64,000 nt of DNA from Nectonema munidae (lineage: Eukaryota > Nematomorpha > Nectonematoida > Nectonematidae), in the NCBI GenBank assembly GCA_030549495.1, contig JAUIRK010000093.1:1-64000 (forward strand), read 5' to 3'. Of this stretch, positions 22,599-34,254 are shown one piece after another. Below the pieces are notes generated by a model. The model had not been told where the DNA came from and made no database searches. It was given only the letters and a program-made list of their open reading frames with translations. How positions within the stretch are numbered: position 1 is the stretch's first letter; each line of letters opens with the position of its first letter. A program made the translations under genes and the position numbers.

Positions 22599-24560
22599 AT
22601 GTCAGAAAATATATTTTCTTGTTTTGAACTATTTGAAGTAGATGATTATGAAATTGTTAAAGGTACTACTCAAGGGACCCCAGCTTATTTTCAAGGGAAG
22701 AATGGGGTGAACTAGAAAACGTTGATGATGATACATGTGATCTTGCATGGGATGCAATTAACATTGAGAGTATCGAAGAAAGATATGAGGAGGAAGAGGG
22801 AACGCAAAGAATTTCTTTGTCAAACAGAAGAGTTTATAGTTTTGATGCTTCCCTAAAAGAGGATAATTATGACCCGATTTTTGAGCATCAAGAGCTCATT
22901 TTTAATGTACAAAATATAAATATTACTACAAAATGGTGTACAATAAGACCTGAATCTGTAGGCCGGCAAAGAGCGGCAGATGTTATTAATCAAAGACCAG
23001 GAGTAAAAACCACGCAAAAAATTTCAAAAATATGAAAGATTGTTGGAATCTTTTTATTGATGAATCAATGTTGCAAAAAAATTTAAATTTCACTAATGTG
23101 CGTATTATTATCTATATGGAAAATGCTGAAATTATTGAAAAGCTAATACTAACAAATATTCTTGGGTAAAAGCTTTAGAAATCAACGAGCTTTACGGTTA
23201 CATAGGTTTGTGCTATTTAAGAGCTATCCTCGGCCAAAATCGTTTAAATGCTCGCCTACTTTGCTCTAAAGTAGGAAGTCGATTTTTCTCTTCTGTTATG
23301 AGTCTAAGACGATATTTTTTTATTAATCATTTTCATATTCATTTGATGAAAATGAATCCCGACATGAGAGATGCGGCAATGATAGGTGGGCAGCATTCCG
23401 AGAAATTTTTGAGGACTTTTACTCAAACTGTGGAAAGTGGTTAGTTCCAGATGGTGCTTTAACACTTGATGAAACATTGTATGCTTCGAGGGTTGGAATT
23501 CAATTTAATGTGTTCAATCCAAAAAAACCTTCAAAATACGGTCTTTTATTTAAATCTATCAATGCTGTTAGATACCCGTTTACCTTTTTCACTGCTTGCT
23601 ATGCGGGAAAATCTAAAAATGGGCTGCCCCTTATTACATACCTAGAATTATTCCCATTGATTACAAGATTTAATAAAAATACATCAATTAAGGGTAGAAA
23701 TTTAACTATTGGCAGACTTTATACATCTGTTGAGCTAGTTAACTGGTTATATTCTCAAGGTGTTATCGTCATAGGGACGATAAACATGAATAAAAAGGGA
23801 ATTCCAGAAGAAATTAAAAGTATTGAAAATCGTGAAGAGTTCAGTTATAAGTTTTGTTGGAACATGGAATATAAATACTTATCTCTACATAGTTATGTGA
23901 TAAAAACAAAATCAAAAGGGAAAAAAATATTTTAATTTTATCATCACGCCCTGTCATATTGGGTATTACAAAAGATGATGGAAAAAAGAAACCCGCTGTT
24001 TTCAAACAATATGATTTTTCAAAGGCGGTACCGATATAGTTCATCAAAAAATTAGAAGTTTTTCAACATCTCGAAAGACTAAAAAGTGGGCGAGTACTGC
24101 CTTCAGTTATATTTTAGATACATCTAGAGTAAACGCAATGACTATTTATAGTATGAATCATGAGATAGAGCGAAGAAAAGCAAATCCTATTGAATTAGGG
24201 CTCGCCCTTGTATATTCATTGATTCTTCCAACTCTACAAAGTAGAGATAAAACGGGACTTAACAAAGATCTAATTATTATTAGTATTGATAATTGTATTC
24301 AAGAAATCACTGTTGTTAAAACATCAACACCATCTACATCGGTTCATCCTGGAAGAGGAATTAAAAGACGATGCTCTTCATGTGTAGAAGAAATTTATGA
24401 ACCGGAATATAAAAAACAAAAAAATAAGTTAGGCAAAATTAATAAACAATGCCAAATATGCTCAAAACCTGTATGCACTAATCAGTAAGTTCTTTCTAAT
24501 TGAAAAAGGCCAAGTATTTGTTACATTTTTTTAGTTCCAAGATAATAAACATACAAAAAG
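22599..24560 (+). pseudogene. piggyBac transposase relic 2, intron-bearing
   Basis: A second piggyBac transposase, different in sequence from relic 1. It opens at ATG 22599 with an acidic N-terminal region (DDDTCDLAWDAIN and EERYEEEEGT, about 22725-22800). Then come RPESVGRQRAADVINQRPG (about 22945), YGYIGLCYLRA and RRYFFINHF (about 23190-23330), and LTLDETLYASR (about 23462), holding the first catalytic Asp. KPSKYGLLFKSINAVRYPF (about 23525) is typical. The second catalytic site reads NLTIGRLYTSVELVNWLYSQ, with Gly where TTDR-type Asp is expected. The end carries a Cys-rich domain, CSSC then CQICSKPVC. A likely 50-nt intron (24485-24534, GTAAGT...TTTAG) follows; splicing gives CTNHS, which fits the family's C-x-x-H pattern. 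At least four frame breaks and the missing Asp make it inactive. Terminal repeats were not found. Confidence 0.85.
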
Positions 24561-24792
24561 GAAAAAAAATGGAAAAAAGAAAAGATTTTGTTATTACTGC
24601 AGGAAAGCAGGGCATGTAATAAAAGATTGTAGAAGTAACATTTTTTCAAGAAATGAAGTACAACTACTATCTGATGTAAATTATTTTTTAATTTTAGAAA
24701 AAGAATACGACCGAAGAAACGAACGAAAAGAATACGACAGAAGAAACGAACAAAAAGAATATGAAAACAAACAAATTAAATTAATTTTTTAA
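24535..24792 (+). other. Frame with a CCHC zinc-knuckle motif
   Basis: Immediately after the predicted intron of piggyBac relic 2, one frame reads CYYCRKAGHVIKDC (24589-24630), a perfect C-x2-C-x4-H-x4-C zinc knuckle. It is preceded by a lysine-rich run and followed by EYDRRNE repeated twice, ending at TAA 24790-24792. Its frame does not match the spliced transposase frame. It could be the original C-terminal tail of the transposase after one slip in the A-rich run, or a piece from another element. Confidence 0.5.
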
Positions 24793-25370
24793 AAATAAAT
24801 AATGTTTTAACTATTTCAACTTTTTTCTTTTGAAAATGGTCATACATGGGACTTATTTTAAAATTGGCTGATTTAGATAGTTTTGAGATATTGTAGGGTG
24901 GATAGTATAGACAAACTCTCTCTCTCTGCTTTACATAAATTAATGCGCATCAAAATATTGGCCCATTACATCAATTGGAATGTGGGATTGTCTAGCTCAT
25001 AGTCTACACTCTTCTTTTTACATCTGAGCTATTTCTTCCATGGTTCCTACAGCCTCAAACCTCACAGGCGCACAACATGCTAGCAAAATGGAGATTGGAA
25101 GAAATGAATTGTGGTTATCAAGAGTGAATATGGACTAAAATGGAGTGCTACAATCATAGACTCCAAAGTGAGTAGAACGGGTTCGAACACGGACGTTTCC
25201 AGGTACTTACGTTCCTAGCGTTTGGAAGCGCTTCAGTTCAAGTAAATTTTTAATATTACCTAGTTGTAACAAGAAGCCTCTCTAATGAATCTTCCTGTTA
25301 AATTTAATTAATAATATAAAAGGAATCATCATCCTATTCGTTTGGTTTAAAAATATAATTTTGTTTTTGG
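24793..25370. other. Spacer, nothing firm
   Basis: A block at 25140-25240 contains ACGGGTTCGAACACGG, which resembles a pol III B box, but no A box at proper spacing was found. Otherwise it is unremarkable. Confidence 0.35.
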
Positions 25371-26754
25371 AACAATTTTTAGTCCAGCATAAATATTTGA
25401 CACATATATAAATTTTAACCCTAATTGCCAAATTTGAGAAAAAAAATGAAACTAGCAATTCGGTAAATAACATATATTTCATGTAACACTTGAATGAATG
25501 TATGTAAACCTCAAATTTGATTACTTATAGGTATTTTCACATCATAAACGTAAAAAATGAGTCCAGAAATGAAACCAGCATGGCCGACTTAGTATAACAC
25601 ATATATTTCATTGTAAAATTTGAATGAATGTTTTTGGAGATAATTTTTAGAAGTAAACCGCAAATTTGATTAACACTTATAGGTATTTTCACATCCTAAA
25701 CGTAAAAAATGAGTCCAGAAATGAAACCAGCATGGCCGATTTAGTATAACACATTTCATTTTAAAATTTGAAGGAATGTATTTGGAGACAATTTTCAGAA
25801 GTAACCGCAAATTTGATTACACTTATAGGTATTTTCAAATCCTAAATGTAAAAAATGAGTTCAGAAATGAAAACAGCATGGTTGATTTGGTATAAAACAT
25901 ATATTTCATTGTAAAATTTGTAGGAATGTATTTGGAGACAATTTTAAGAAGTAAACCGCAAATTTGATTACACTTATAGGTATTTTCAAATCCTAAATGT
26001 AAAATACCAGCATGGCCGATTTAGTATAACACATATATTTCATTGTAAAATATGAATGAATGTTTTTAGAGACAATTTTTAGAAGTAAATCGCAAATTTG
26101 ATTAATACTTATAGGTATTTTCAAATCCTAAACGTAAAAAAATAAGTCCAGAAATGAAACCAGCATGGCCAATTTAGTATAACACATATATTTTATGTAA
26201 AATTTGAAGGAATGTTTTTGGAGACAAATTTTAGAAGTAAACCGCAAATTTGATACACTTATAGGTATTTTCAAATCCTAAATGTAAAAAATGAGTCCAG
26301 AAATAAAAAACATGACCGATTTAGTATAAAAACATATATTTTATGTAAAATTTGAAGGTATATTTTATTAGATATATTTTTAATCAATCAAAATTTTGAT
26401 TGACATTTTCTAAAAAGTAGCCATGATTATTAAAAAAATTAAATATATAAAGTGTTATGAGTTCCAAACTGTATATAATTATAAATTTTCAAGGTATTAT
26501 ATAATATAGATCCTAAGTTATAATGTTAAGTACAGATAATGTCAAAATTTTTTTCTGAAAAATTTTAATTTTTGATTTTTATTGACAGTTTTGAACATGA
26601 ACGGGGTCATTCAACTACCATGAAAATGGTTTCAAAAGATGCAGCTAAAGATTTTAGGAAAAGTCACAAAATTTGAAGGGTTATGATTCAGCCAGTTTTC
26701 TACAATTAATTTTTTAGTTCAAACGTTTTACGCCCCCAGCACTAATAGGGTTAA
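25370..26754 (+). mobile_element. piggyBac-type element, right end with array
   Basis: A 5'-truncated copy of the right half of element B. About six right-type units (AGAAGTAAACCGCAAATTTG, TATAGGTATTTTCA, CAGCATGGCCGATTTAGTAT) run from 25490 to 26350. The unique right terminus follows, and the end is CCCCCAGCACTAATAGGG and TTAA at 26751-26754. It closely matches 8900-10157. The left end and any transposase are missing. The upstream boundary near 25370 is blurred. Confidence 0.85.
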
Positions 26755-27116
26755 GTTGAAAGGTACACCCCAACAACCATTGAGGCTCTTATATAAGGGT
26801 GCAGAAATTTTGTGTTAAATTAATTTCTTTATATTTTCAATATATAAGAATGTAATTTTCTCCTATATATAATAATGTAATTCTTACAAGCGGCTCTGTC
26901 CTTTGGTTTATATAAATATTGGTTTTTCTCTCATCTTTAATTGAGTGCTTACCCTTTTTACATTTAGTTTTTGTTAACCCATTATTCTCAACATTTATTC
27001 GCAAATAAATTTTTTTTATCAATGTACTCTCTACGAATATAATTAAATTTTCAAGACCAAGCACACAGTAGTTCTTATAAAAAAATATTTTAAGGGTGAA
27101 AACACAAATTATGTTA
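26755..27116. other. Short spacer
   Basis: Between a piggyBac right end and a pogo left end. The minus-strand frame 26837-27064 is lysine- and isoleucine-rich with no motif. No gene supported. Confidence 0.4.
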
Positions 27117-27118
27117 TA

Positions 27119-29120
27119 CAGTGGACTCTCCCAAAACCGGGCTTTCTTCGGACCGAAAAAATTTTTTGGTATTTCGAAATTCCGTTTTCTCGAAACGGCT
27201 ATTTTTTATACTAAAAAACCTAATCTAACATAAAACTTATTCTATAAAGAAAGACTATAACACTCTTTTTAAGATTTTCTACAAACTAAAGTCTAAGTTA
27301 TAAAATTTTATAAATAAAAAAAAAATTATTTTTTTATTAGCCATTGATCTAAATTTATTTGTTTAAAAATTTTTTTTGCATTTTTTGATCCCGATTTATC
27401 ATAGTTACCATTTCCTTAAAAGTCAAATTCTGATCATCATTATCTTTTTCATCATCTTCTTCCTCAACCGCAACTTCAAAATTTTCTTCCGCCTTATTCG
27501 ATTGATTTTTAGAGTATATTTCAATTAAAGCATTCTCCCAATCATTTCCAACTTCTTCCACTGGAACTAGCTCATCTATTTTTTTATAATTATCGAAAGC
27601 TGCGAGATCATTCCCTTCACTGACCAAATCCTTCAAATACTCTTCATCTTTATCTTCAAATTCTCCTTCATTATCATCACTAAGTGTTTTTATACCAAAT
27701 CCACATCTTTTAATTTTGTCGTTTTCACTTGGAAATCATACTATCAGTCGTTTCTTTCCATACTTGGGAAGACCAATTTATAGCGTCTAGAACATAATTT
27801 GTTTCAGGATATCGCTCCCTGTATTCACATCATCGTTTTTGGAAAGCACACTGCGTAACAATTTCACCCTATAGCCTATACTTGTTCTTGAAAACTTTAA
27901 TTATGCATTGATCCAACGGTTGTAATACGGAGGTTGTATTTGCAAGCTCACGTGGCTTTTTTCAAAGTGAACGTGTGAAGGGGCATTATCAAGAAACAAT
28001 AAAATTTTCCGTTTTTGAAATCTCATTTTAGAGTTAAGTTCATCAAGATATTCCTCAAATAAGAACCAGTCATCCATGCTTTCTGTTAAATTTCCATGTA
28101 ACCGGCAAACGCTTCGTGTCAATCGATTTGGCTTTTGAGCTTGTCCAATTATCAAGGGTTTTAACTAAATTATAAAAAACAAATTTGATTTAAAATTAGA
28201 AAAAATATTCAAAAAAATTTGTTTTACCTTTTCCAATCATGCTACAAGTCAACATTATTGTTATTCTCTCCTTAGAAAACTTGATTCCTTTGACATCATC
28301 ATTTTTGAAGGACAAAGTTTTGTACGAATTAAAAATATTTTGCGGCTTGTACCCTTCGCATAAGTGATGAGTACTCTTTTTCCAATCATTATCAACTTCC
28401 ATATTTACATCTCCCCTTTCTACACAAACTGTAAGTTGCTTTATATCGTGTCTTTTTTTCCATTTGCTAAGCCAACCTTCTGAAGCTTTAAAGTTTTCAA
28501 TATCCATTTTTTTCAGCGAATTGTTCGGCCTTAGCTCTTATAATGGGTCCAGAAACAGGAATATTCTTGTCGCGTGCAGTTTTGAACCAGCTAAGCATTA
28601 ATTCAACAATATCAGTAAACTTTGTTTTAATCACTCTAAATTTTGATGCACATCATGCTTTGCTTTGAATTTTATATTTATCCTTAGCCTTCAAAATATC
28701 GTAGATGGTTGACTTGCCTAAAAAGTATTTTATTGTTGCTTCGGCAACGCTCAACCCTTTTTCAACATCATTTATCAAACTTATTTTCGAATTTAAGTCA
28801 AGCTCATTTCTTTTTCTTTTAGACATTATGTTTTTTCAAACCAATGAAGAAAAGGTGCACAAAATTCAATTAATTTATCTACAAATAAAAAAACGTTCAA
28901 ATATAATGCGAATTTTTCAAGTTTAAAATAAAGTAAATTACCATTTAGTTTTATGAAAGGTAAAAAGTATAAAAATAATAACGGACTCTTAAAAAAGCAA
29001 GAAATATCATAAATTTAAGCCCAAATTCCGGGTTAAAGAACAATATTTTATCTGTTCTGACAAAAATTTTTTTCCGGTTTCCAGAATTTCGAATTCCGGT
29101 TTTTTGCCGAAGTAAAATAT
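27119..29120 (-). mobile_element. Pogo/Tigger element
   Basis: The left end is CAGTGGACTCTCCCAAAACC at 27119, next to TA 27117-27118. The right end near 29095-29120 is a decayed inverse (CCGGTTTTTTGCCGAAGT, then TATA). Internal halves of the terminal region, with ATTTCGAAATTCCG and GAATTTCGAATTCCGG, also mirror each other. The element encloses the transposase relic 27355-28826 on the minus strand. Size (about 2.0 kb) and TA site are usual for the pogo group of Tc1/mariner transposons. Confidence 0.75.
27355..28826 (-). pseudogene. Pogo/Tigger transposase relic
   Basis: The start is MSKRKRNELDLNSKISLIND (ATG at 28824-28826), the CENP-B/psq helix-turn-helix, continuing with GLSVAEATIKYFLGKSTIYD. 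The second DNA-binding helix-turn-helix follows: ENFKASEGWLSKWKKRHDIK (about 28495). The DDE core gives IIGQAQKPNRL (about 28150), then WFLFEEYLDELN and KRKILLFLDNAPSH (about 28000), with a catalytic Asp. SVLQPLDQCIIKVFKNKY (about 27925) holds the third acidic site. The C-terminal tail is acidic (EEEDDEKDNDDQN) and ends at 27355. A stop after QSKA near 28670, a frame change at about 28510 and others near 28190 and 27900 show it is dead. Confidence 0.88.
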
Positions 29121-29340
29121 ATATAATCATCATTTAGCATAAAATTGTGAGGATTAAACTTCGGTGTAATAAAAATAAAGTATTATCAAAATCTCGAAGC
29201 CTGTATAGAAAGGCACTTGTCACTTGGTATATACACCCTCATTATAAAAGAAAATAAAAATATTTTACTTAAATTAAAAATTTAGAAATGCTATATGTAT
29301 ATTGTATATTCGTTATCTAATTGATTATTTAGATTATGTT
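29121..29340. other. Short spacer
   Basis: AT-rich, no feature. Confidence 0.35.
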
Positions 29341-29465
29341 TTCATCGAGAAAGCACAATTGCACCGTTTGTATAGAACTATGAAGAAAGTAGGCTTGATA
29401 TGAGATCGAACCCAAATCCCAAATTTAACCAACATTCCTTACGCCACTCCTCCCACCCCCCTCCT
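29340..29465 (-). repeat. tRNA-derived SINE copy
   Basis: Same family as 45345-45480, more diverged. The minus strand carries a B-box-like TGGGTTCGATCTC, followed by the family body (TACTTTCTTCATAGTTC, GTGCTTTCTCGATGAAAAC). The A-box part toward 29440 is eroded. Confidence 0.6.
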
Positions 29466-30420
29466 CCTACATATTAAAACCAAATCCGAGACTCCAAACA
29501 AGTTGAATGGTACGAAGATCAATCAACTTCAGTCGTCGGATTAAAATAAATTATATAACAGAAATTATATTATTTTTCAAAGGTTCTCCTATAGTTGAGC
29601 CTCCTTTATTAACAACATTAAATTTATCTTCTTTTAATAATAATAATATCTTTATTTTCAAAAGTTTCACAAAAAGTGATCGCATGTAGTATAAACAATT
29701 TGTCGATCAATTTATAATTGAAAAGTTCAATAATTATATCCTGAAAATATATCAATAAATGATTTTGAAGGTCGGTATCAAAGGCTAAATTTGCGGCTAT
29801 AGAAGATGCCAGCCCGGTAAAATAATAATTTTACCAAAAACAAAACAAAAAGTATATAAGGATACCCAGTTGCGTAAGTTTGGCATGATAAAGTTAATAT
29901 AATTAAATGCAAAGATCTTTCCAGGCTTCAAACGGCTAGCTTCATAACTCTAAGAATGAACGCAATCTGCATTGTGTCGTGATTTTTGGCGAAAAAGGAA
30001 GCCATAATTCCGGTACAAACAATTTTAAAAATGATAATTAAACACTTTTACAATTTTTGTCTAAACAGATTTTTTTGTTGTGCGAAAACTTTTTTTGCCA
30101 ATTTTGTAATGCGGAAGTTTTATTGTAAATATTTCATAAATTATACGTTTTGTATTTGTTTTTATTTGAAGGTTTATCATCAACAGAACTACTACCCAAC
30201 GTTTAACTTTGTGACTGCAACTTAATTTAGCATATTTTTTCTGGAATTTACCTTCTGGTTAGAAATTATTGAACAAAATAAAGATGCACTACTCTATTGT
30301 CATCTTTCAATTTTTAGGGACGTTGTGAAAAACGCTACTTTTCTGAAGAAACTTATCTGATGGAAATAATTATTATTATGAATGTCAAGGCGATACAATG
30401 TTAATATCCTTTTTTCGAAC
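29466..30420. other. Spacer, no supported gene
   Basis: The frames at 29507-29689 and 29986-30225 give no recognisable motif and have poor codon character. No repeats were detected by eye. Confidence 0.35.
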
Positions 30421-30429
30421 TCTACCAAG

Positions 30430-30774
30430 TCTTACTCTATCTATTCGTGGAAAAGAATGCACTTGTGGTAAACACAACAAAGAACGTTGGACTCCTGCTC
30501 TGCTCACAAATATGAGTGCAATATAGAAAAAGCTGTGGTCATTGGTAAATCTACAAGTCCAATATCATTTAGAAAAGTTAACACTTCTTCTCTTCCTGTC
30601 CACTATTACCACAATCTAAAAGCATGGGTAACAACAAGCAAAATTTATTTTCAACTTTTACAATCTTTCAATAAAAATATTAATAAGGGAGAATCTTTGA
30701 CAATTTTGTTCAAAGAAATCTTCGAAATACGAGTGATAAATTATAGCTATAAAATAAAAGTCTTATTAATTTAA
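30430..30774 (+). pseudogene. Second pogo/Tigger transposase fragment
   Basis: One frame reads KERWTPALLTNMSA (about 30480-30527), matching the 'ERLT.LL..NMSG' start of the pogo DDE domain. A nearby frame reads VVIGKSTSPISFRKVN (about 30537) followed by LPVHYYHNLKAWVTTS, matching 'LVIGKSKKPRCFKN...LPV.Y..N.KAWMTS'. A frame break lies between the two. The rest of the domain and the termini are gone. It is not the same copy or orientation as 27355-28826, and the sequence differs. Confidence 0.75.
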
Positions 30775-31397
30775 AAGTAAAAAGCAAAGAAATGGTTTTT
30801 TGTTCAACTTCCTAGAATTGGTTGCTGGAATGATATTTTTCTCTTATGTTTTCAATCTTTTTTATGCAGAAAGTATAAGAAAAATCTTTGTTTTTTCAAG
30901 GGTTTTAGAGTTAGAACACAATAATTCAAGTTACAAAAAGATCACGAATATAATTTTAAATCTAGATCAAATAATGGAAACACCAATATTAGAAATTTTT
31001 CATGTTTTGAATTTATTTTGCTTTTTAACGCATTATTTTACAAACATGTAAAGGCCTAACCAAAAGGGCGCAAGGGGTAGTTGCCCCCAATAACATAAAG
31101 CTATGTTATAAATTTTTAAACTTTTTAATAAAATTTCTGATAAAAAAACCAAAACTTCTAATTAAAAATACTATTTAGCATTTATAAACATGTTTATTTT
31201 CAGAGAGCTAAATTTGTAATCATCTCTATTTTTCTGCAGTCTCTGAATTTATTTTAGATTTAACGCTTAAGTATTTGGAGTTGAGTGCTTACTTTTGAAA
31301 AAACACCACTCTAATTGCAATCTTTTTCCTATCCAAATTTTATCACCTTTTTAATCATCTATAATATATTTTTACTGTTTTGTTTGATAACTATATA
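30775..31397. other. AT-rich spacer
   Basis: No gene seen. AGGGCGCAAGGGG at 31065-31077 and GCCCCC at 31083 may be part of a decayed transposon terminus. Confidence 0.3.
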
Positions 31398-31530
31398 AAC
31401 GGCGTGAGTAGGGTTGGTTAGATGCTGGATTCGATAACTCAAATTTCTCTATAAAATTCTTTTATAGAATTTATAGGTCTGGTCGGAGATCGGGTGGGGG
31501 AGATGCTCTCCCTGCTGGGAACGAGCGGGT
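31398..31530 (+). repeat. tRNA-derived SINE copy, interrupted
   Basis: Plus-strand head GGCGTGAGTAGGGTTGGTTA followed by GATGCTGGATTCGATAACTC matches the family head exactly. The expected B-box segment is replaced by an AT-rich insert, with a related GGTCTGGTCGGAGATCGGG after it. Confidence 0.6.
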
Positions 31531-33230
31531 CAGGAAACAATTTTCTCAATAATCAAATATAAAAGTATTTCATGAAACAAAAGGATTTTAAATAAACTTT
31601 TTATTTAAGCTAATTTTTAAAGGATTTATTATTTTGTCCAACAAAAATTAACTCTTCTTCTATTATAGAATAATTAAGAACATTGGATCAAAGGAAAAGG
31701 AGAGGCCATTTTAAAGAAAAAGAATCAGGAAAAGGAAAAGAAACTGGAACGAATTTTTTTACGACGCACTGAATAGTGAAAAATGGCGATTTCCATGGAA
31801 AAGTATAGGGACGCATCGATTAGTGAGACCGTATGATAGGAAATAAATTTCAATTTCATAGGAGATTTCGTGCAACAGAATCCAAAATTTTTTTGAGTAT
31901 TATTCCATACTATTGAAATCATGTCGAAAAGTAAATGATGTATATTTTTTACAAAAAGATAATGAAGATAATAAAGACTTTGTGTACATATTTGCAGAAA
32001 ATGGACGATCAATTTCCAATCAATTCCCTTACAACGGGGATAGAACCTTTCCCGTGGGGAACGGAGGAGTTTGGGGTCCCCGCTCGGCTCTGATAGACAG
32101 CCCTAAATATTTGCAATTAAAGTATATAAAGTAAAGTAATCAAATTTAAACTGTGTCAATTTTAATAATGATGTACGCTGTGCATAATTTAGAGTAAAAT
32201 TTGAAATATTTTGCATAGTCAGCAGCCACGTTTGCTCAACCTTTCCTAACACTTTTTCGAAGAATCGGAAAGAGAATTTATTTACAAACAACATAAATAA
32301 AGATTAAAAAAAGTAAGGACAAAATCATGATGTAAAGGAAATTCTATTTGAGATAATATCATATAAGAAAATGTAGGCTTGTTAGGTTTTTTTAGGAGCC
32401 CGCGTGGTGGTAAAATGTTCAAAAAATACATGGATTTATGGAAAGAATAATGATATAATCTAACATTTTTAGTTCTAAGGTTAAAATAAAAGTATACTTA
32501 AGAAGCAAAAGTAAAAAATCGGCATCGCTATTGACTTCGCCAAAATTTTTGGAATCGATACACTTCCATAATGGATAAAGTTGGGTCAACAAAGATTTTG
32601 TCAAAATGTGAAAAAGTGTAATGCTTTAAATTTTAAATCTTGAAGAAATAAATGGCTTATGGACTATCAGGCTGAGAAAGAACCGTGTGATTTATTATTT
32701 TCTATCATGAAAACTTCACAATAATCTATTATTTTATTATCTAAGAAATGTTTTAGCAAAAGAGCTAATGCACTGTGATTGCTATATTTATACTCAGATA
32801 GAGTGGACCATATAAATTCTACTGAAACATGTCTTTTTTCTTGGAAAAAGGAAGGAGAAAGTTGTATCTATCTATTTATCTATCTATCTAACTATCTATC
32901 TATATATGTATTATATGTATTTACTTTCTACTTATGATAAGATAAAATAATATATAAATAGATATATAAATCTACATGAGGAAGGGATTATGTTTCAGTA
33001 AAAGTCTCTTGCATAATAGCACATCTGTTATTATTAGTATTTTTAGTAATATGCAAGGGTAAATGTTCTGGCATTAAAATACTTTATTGATTGTATGCAT
33101 TCTTAACAAAAATTTCTTCTTCAAGCTTATCTAAATATAATTTTACCAATTCTTAGCCATATAAATATATAATGGTTTACAACCCAGAATCAATAAAAAA
33201 ATTTTCATTACTCCACTTAATTTTGAAACA
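31531..33230. other. Spacer with a small tetranucleotide tract
   Basis: No supported gene. A TATC/TATCTA tract lies at 32866-32908. A G/C-richer patch at 32020-32100 includes GGGGTCCCCGCTCGG, without a known match. Frames on both strands at 31725-32294 are short and motif-free. Confidence 0.35.
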
Positions 33231-33238
33231 ATTCTTAG

Positions 33239-33515
33239 CCGGACCGGCCCTTGTGTTCGAGGGGCCCTGTGCAAAATGGAGTGCGCGGGCCCAGTGTGGG
33301 TAGGAAAAAAGATTAAAAGTAAGAAATAAGATTTTGAAGAAAAGAAAGAGGATTTGTTTTATTACTTTTTCATTAACACAAAATGACGATCAAAGTAACT
33401 TTACTTTGCGAACCTTGCATTTAGCGAAAGCATACAATATATCATCAAAATGAAAAATGAGAAGCGCGGGGCCTACTGCGACCGCATAGGTTGCAGTGGC
33501 CTAAGGCCGGCCCTG
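33239..33515. mobile_element. Small hAT-type MITE with 8-bp TSD
   Basis: 277 bp. The right end is GGCCTAAGGCCGGCCCTG and the left end a decayed inverse, CCGGACCGGCCCTTG. The flanks are ATTCTTAG (33231-33238) and ATTCTTGG (33516-33523), an 8-bp target duplication with one change. CAGGGCCGGCC-type ends are well known in hAT elements. There is no coding capacity. It is GC-rich relative to its flanks. Confidence 0.75.
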
Positions 33516-33523
33516 ATTCTTGG

Positions 33524-34254
33524 TATATCAAAAAAGAGTGTATCCATCAGGTAATTTCATTGCAAACTAGTATGTCTTTGGCCTATAAGAGTTTATTGAT
33601 CTTGATGAAAACTCTTTAGAAACATTAAAAAGGGTGGAAATTTAAAAATGAAATTCAATAAATTTTTATCTAAAATAGGGAAACATTTTAAATCAATTTC
33701 CTCCGAAAAGTTATTCAAAAACTCCCATAATTCATCGTGTATAAAAAAGAAATCGCCGGACAGTCATAATATTTCCATAAAGTTTGAAGACGAACAAAAT
33801 AAGTATTTTTTATTCTTCAAAATATTTTATAATTTTTTTCAAAAAGTAAACATTTCACAAAAGCATCGCCCAAGAAAAGTTGTAGAAAAGAGTTTAGAAT
33901 AAACTTATTTATGAGCAGAACTGTTTGCTTCTGATACAACTAAATACTTTCACACACTTTATACTCATTACAGCCAGTTCGATGGGTGAATGTAACGATA
34001 TTTAGCAATGAAAAATTTTTATTCTTCAACTGGTACTTAATTTTAAGCTATTAAAATGGTGAAAAGCATAGAGAGTTAATCCATGTAAATTTAGAAAGTA
34101 GCCCATAATTAAAATTCAAGAAAACTTGTAATCTTAAAATTATTTATAAATTTATTATCCTAAAAATCATATAAAACGTCTTATATAAAAACTTAAAATA
34201 ATTTGATAAGGTAATCTCCAAAAATAGAAACAAAATAAAAAATATGTCAAAAAG
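33524..34254. other. Spacer with an unassigned 84-aa frame
   Basis: The open frame 33648-33902 (plus) is lysine- and serine-rich, with no motif, no homology that I recognise and no clear exon borders. I do not call it a gene. Confidence 0.3.

Noticed and set aside
24589-24630. CCHC knuckle as proof of an LTR retroelement
   Set aside because: No protease, reverse transcriptase, integrase or LTR pair was seen nearby; the motif directly follows a piggyBac transposase and may be its tail.
30487-30774. A frame beginning DSCSAH, resembling the Tigger catalytic motif
   Set aside because: The neighbouring frame reads KERWTPALLTNMSA, which is the collinear pogo block expected before VVIGKS; DSCSAH is a chance reading. 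The pogo call rests on the other pieces.
33648-33902. Possible small lysine-rich gene of 84 aa
   Set aside because: No motif, no supporting splice or poly(A) context, within AT-rich DNA where such frames arise by chance.
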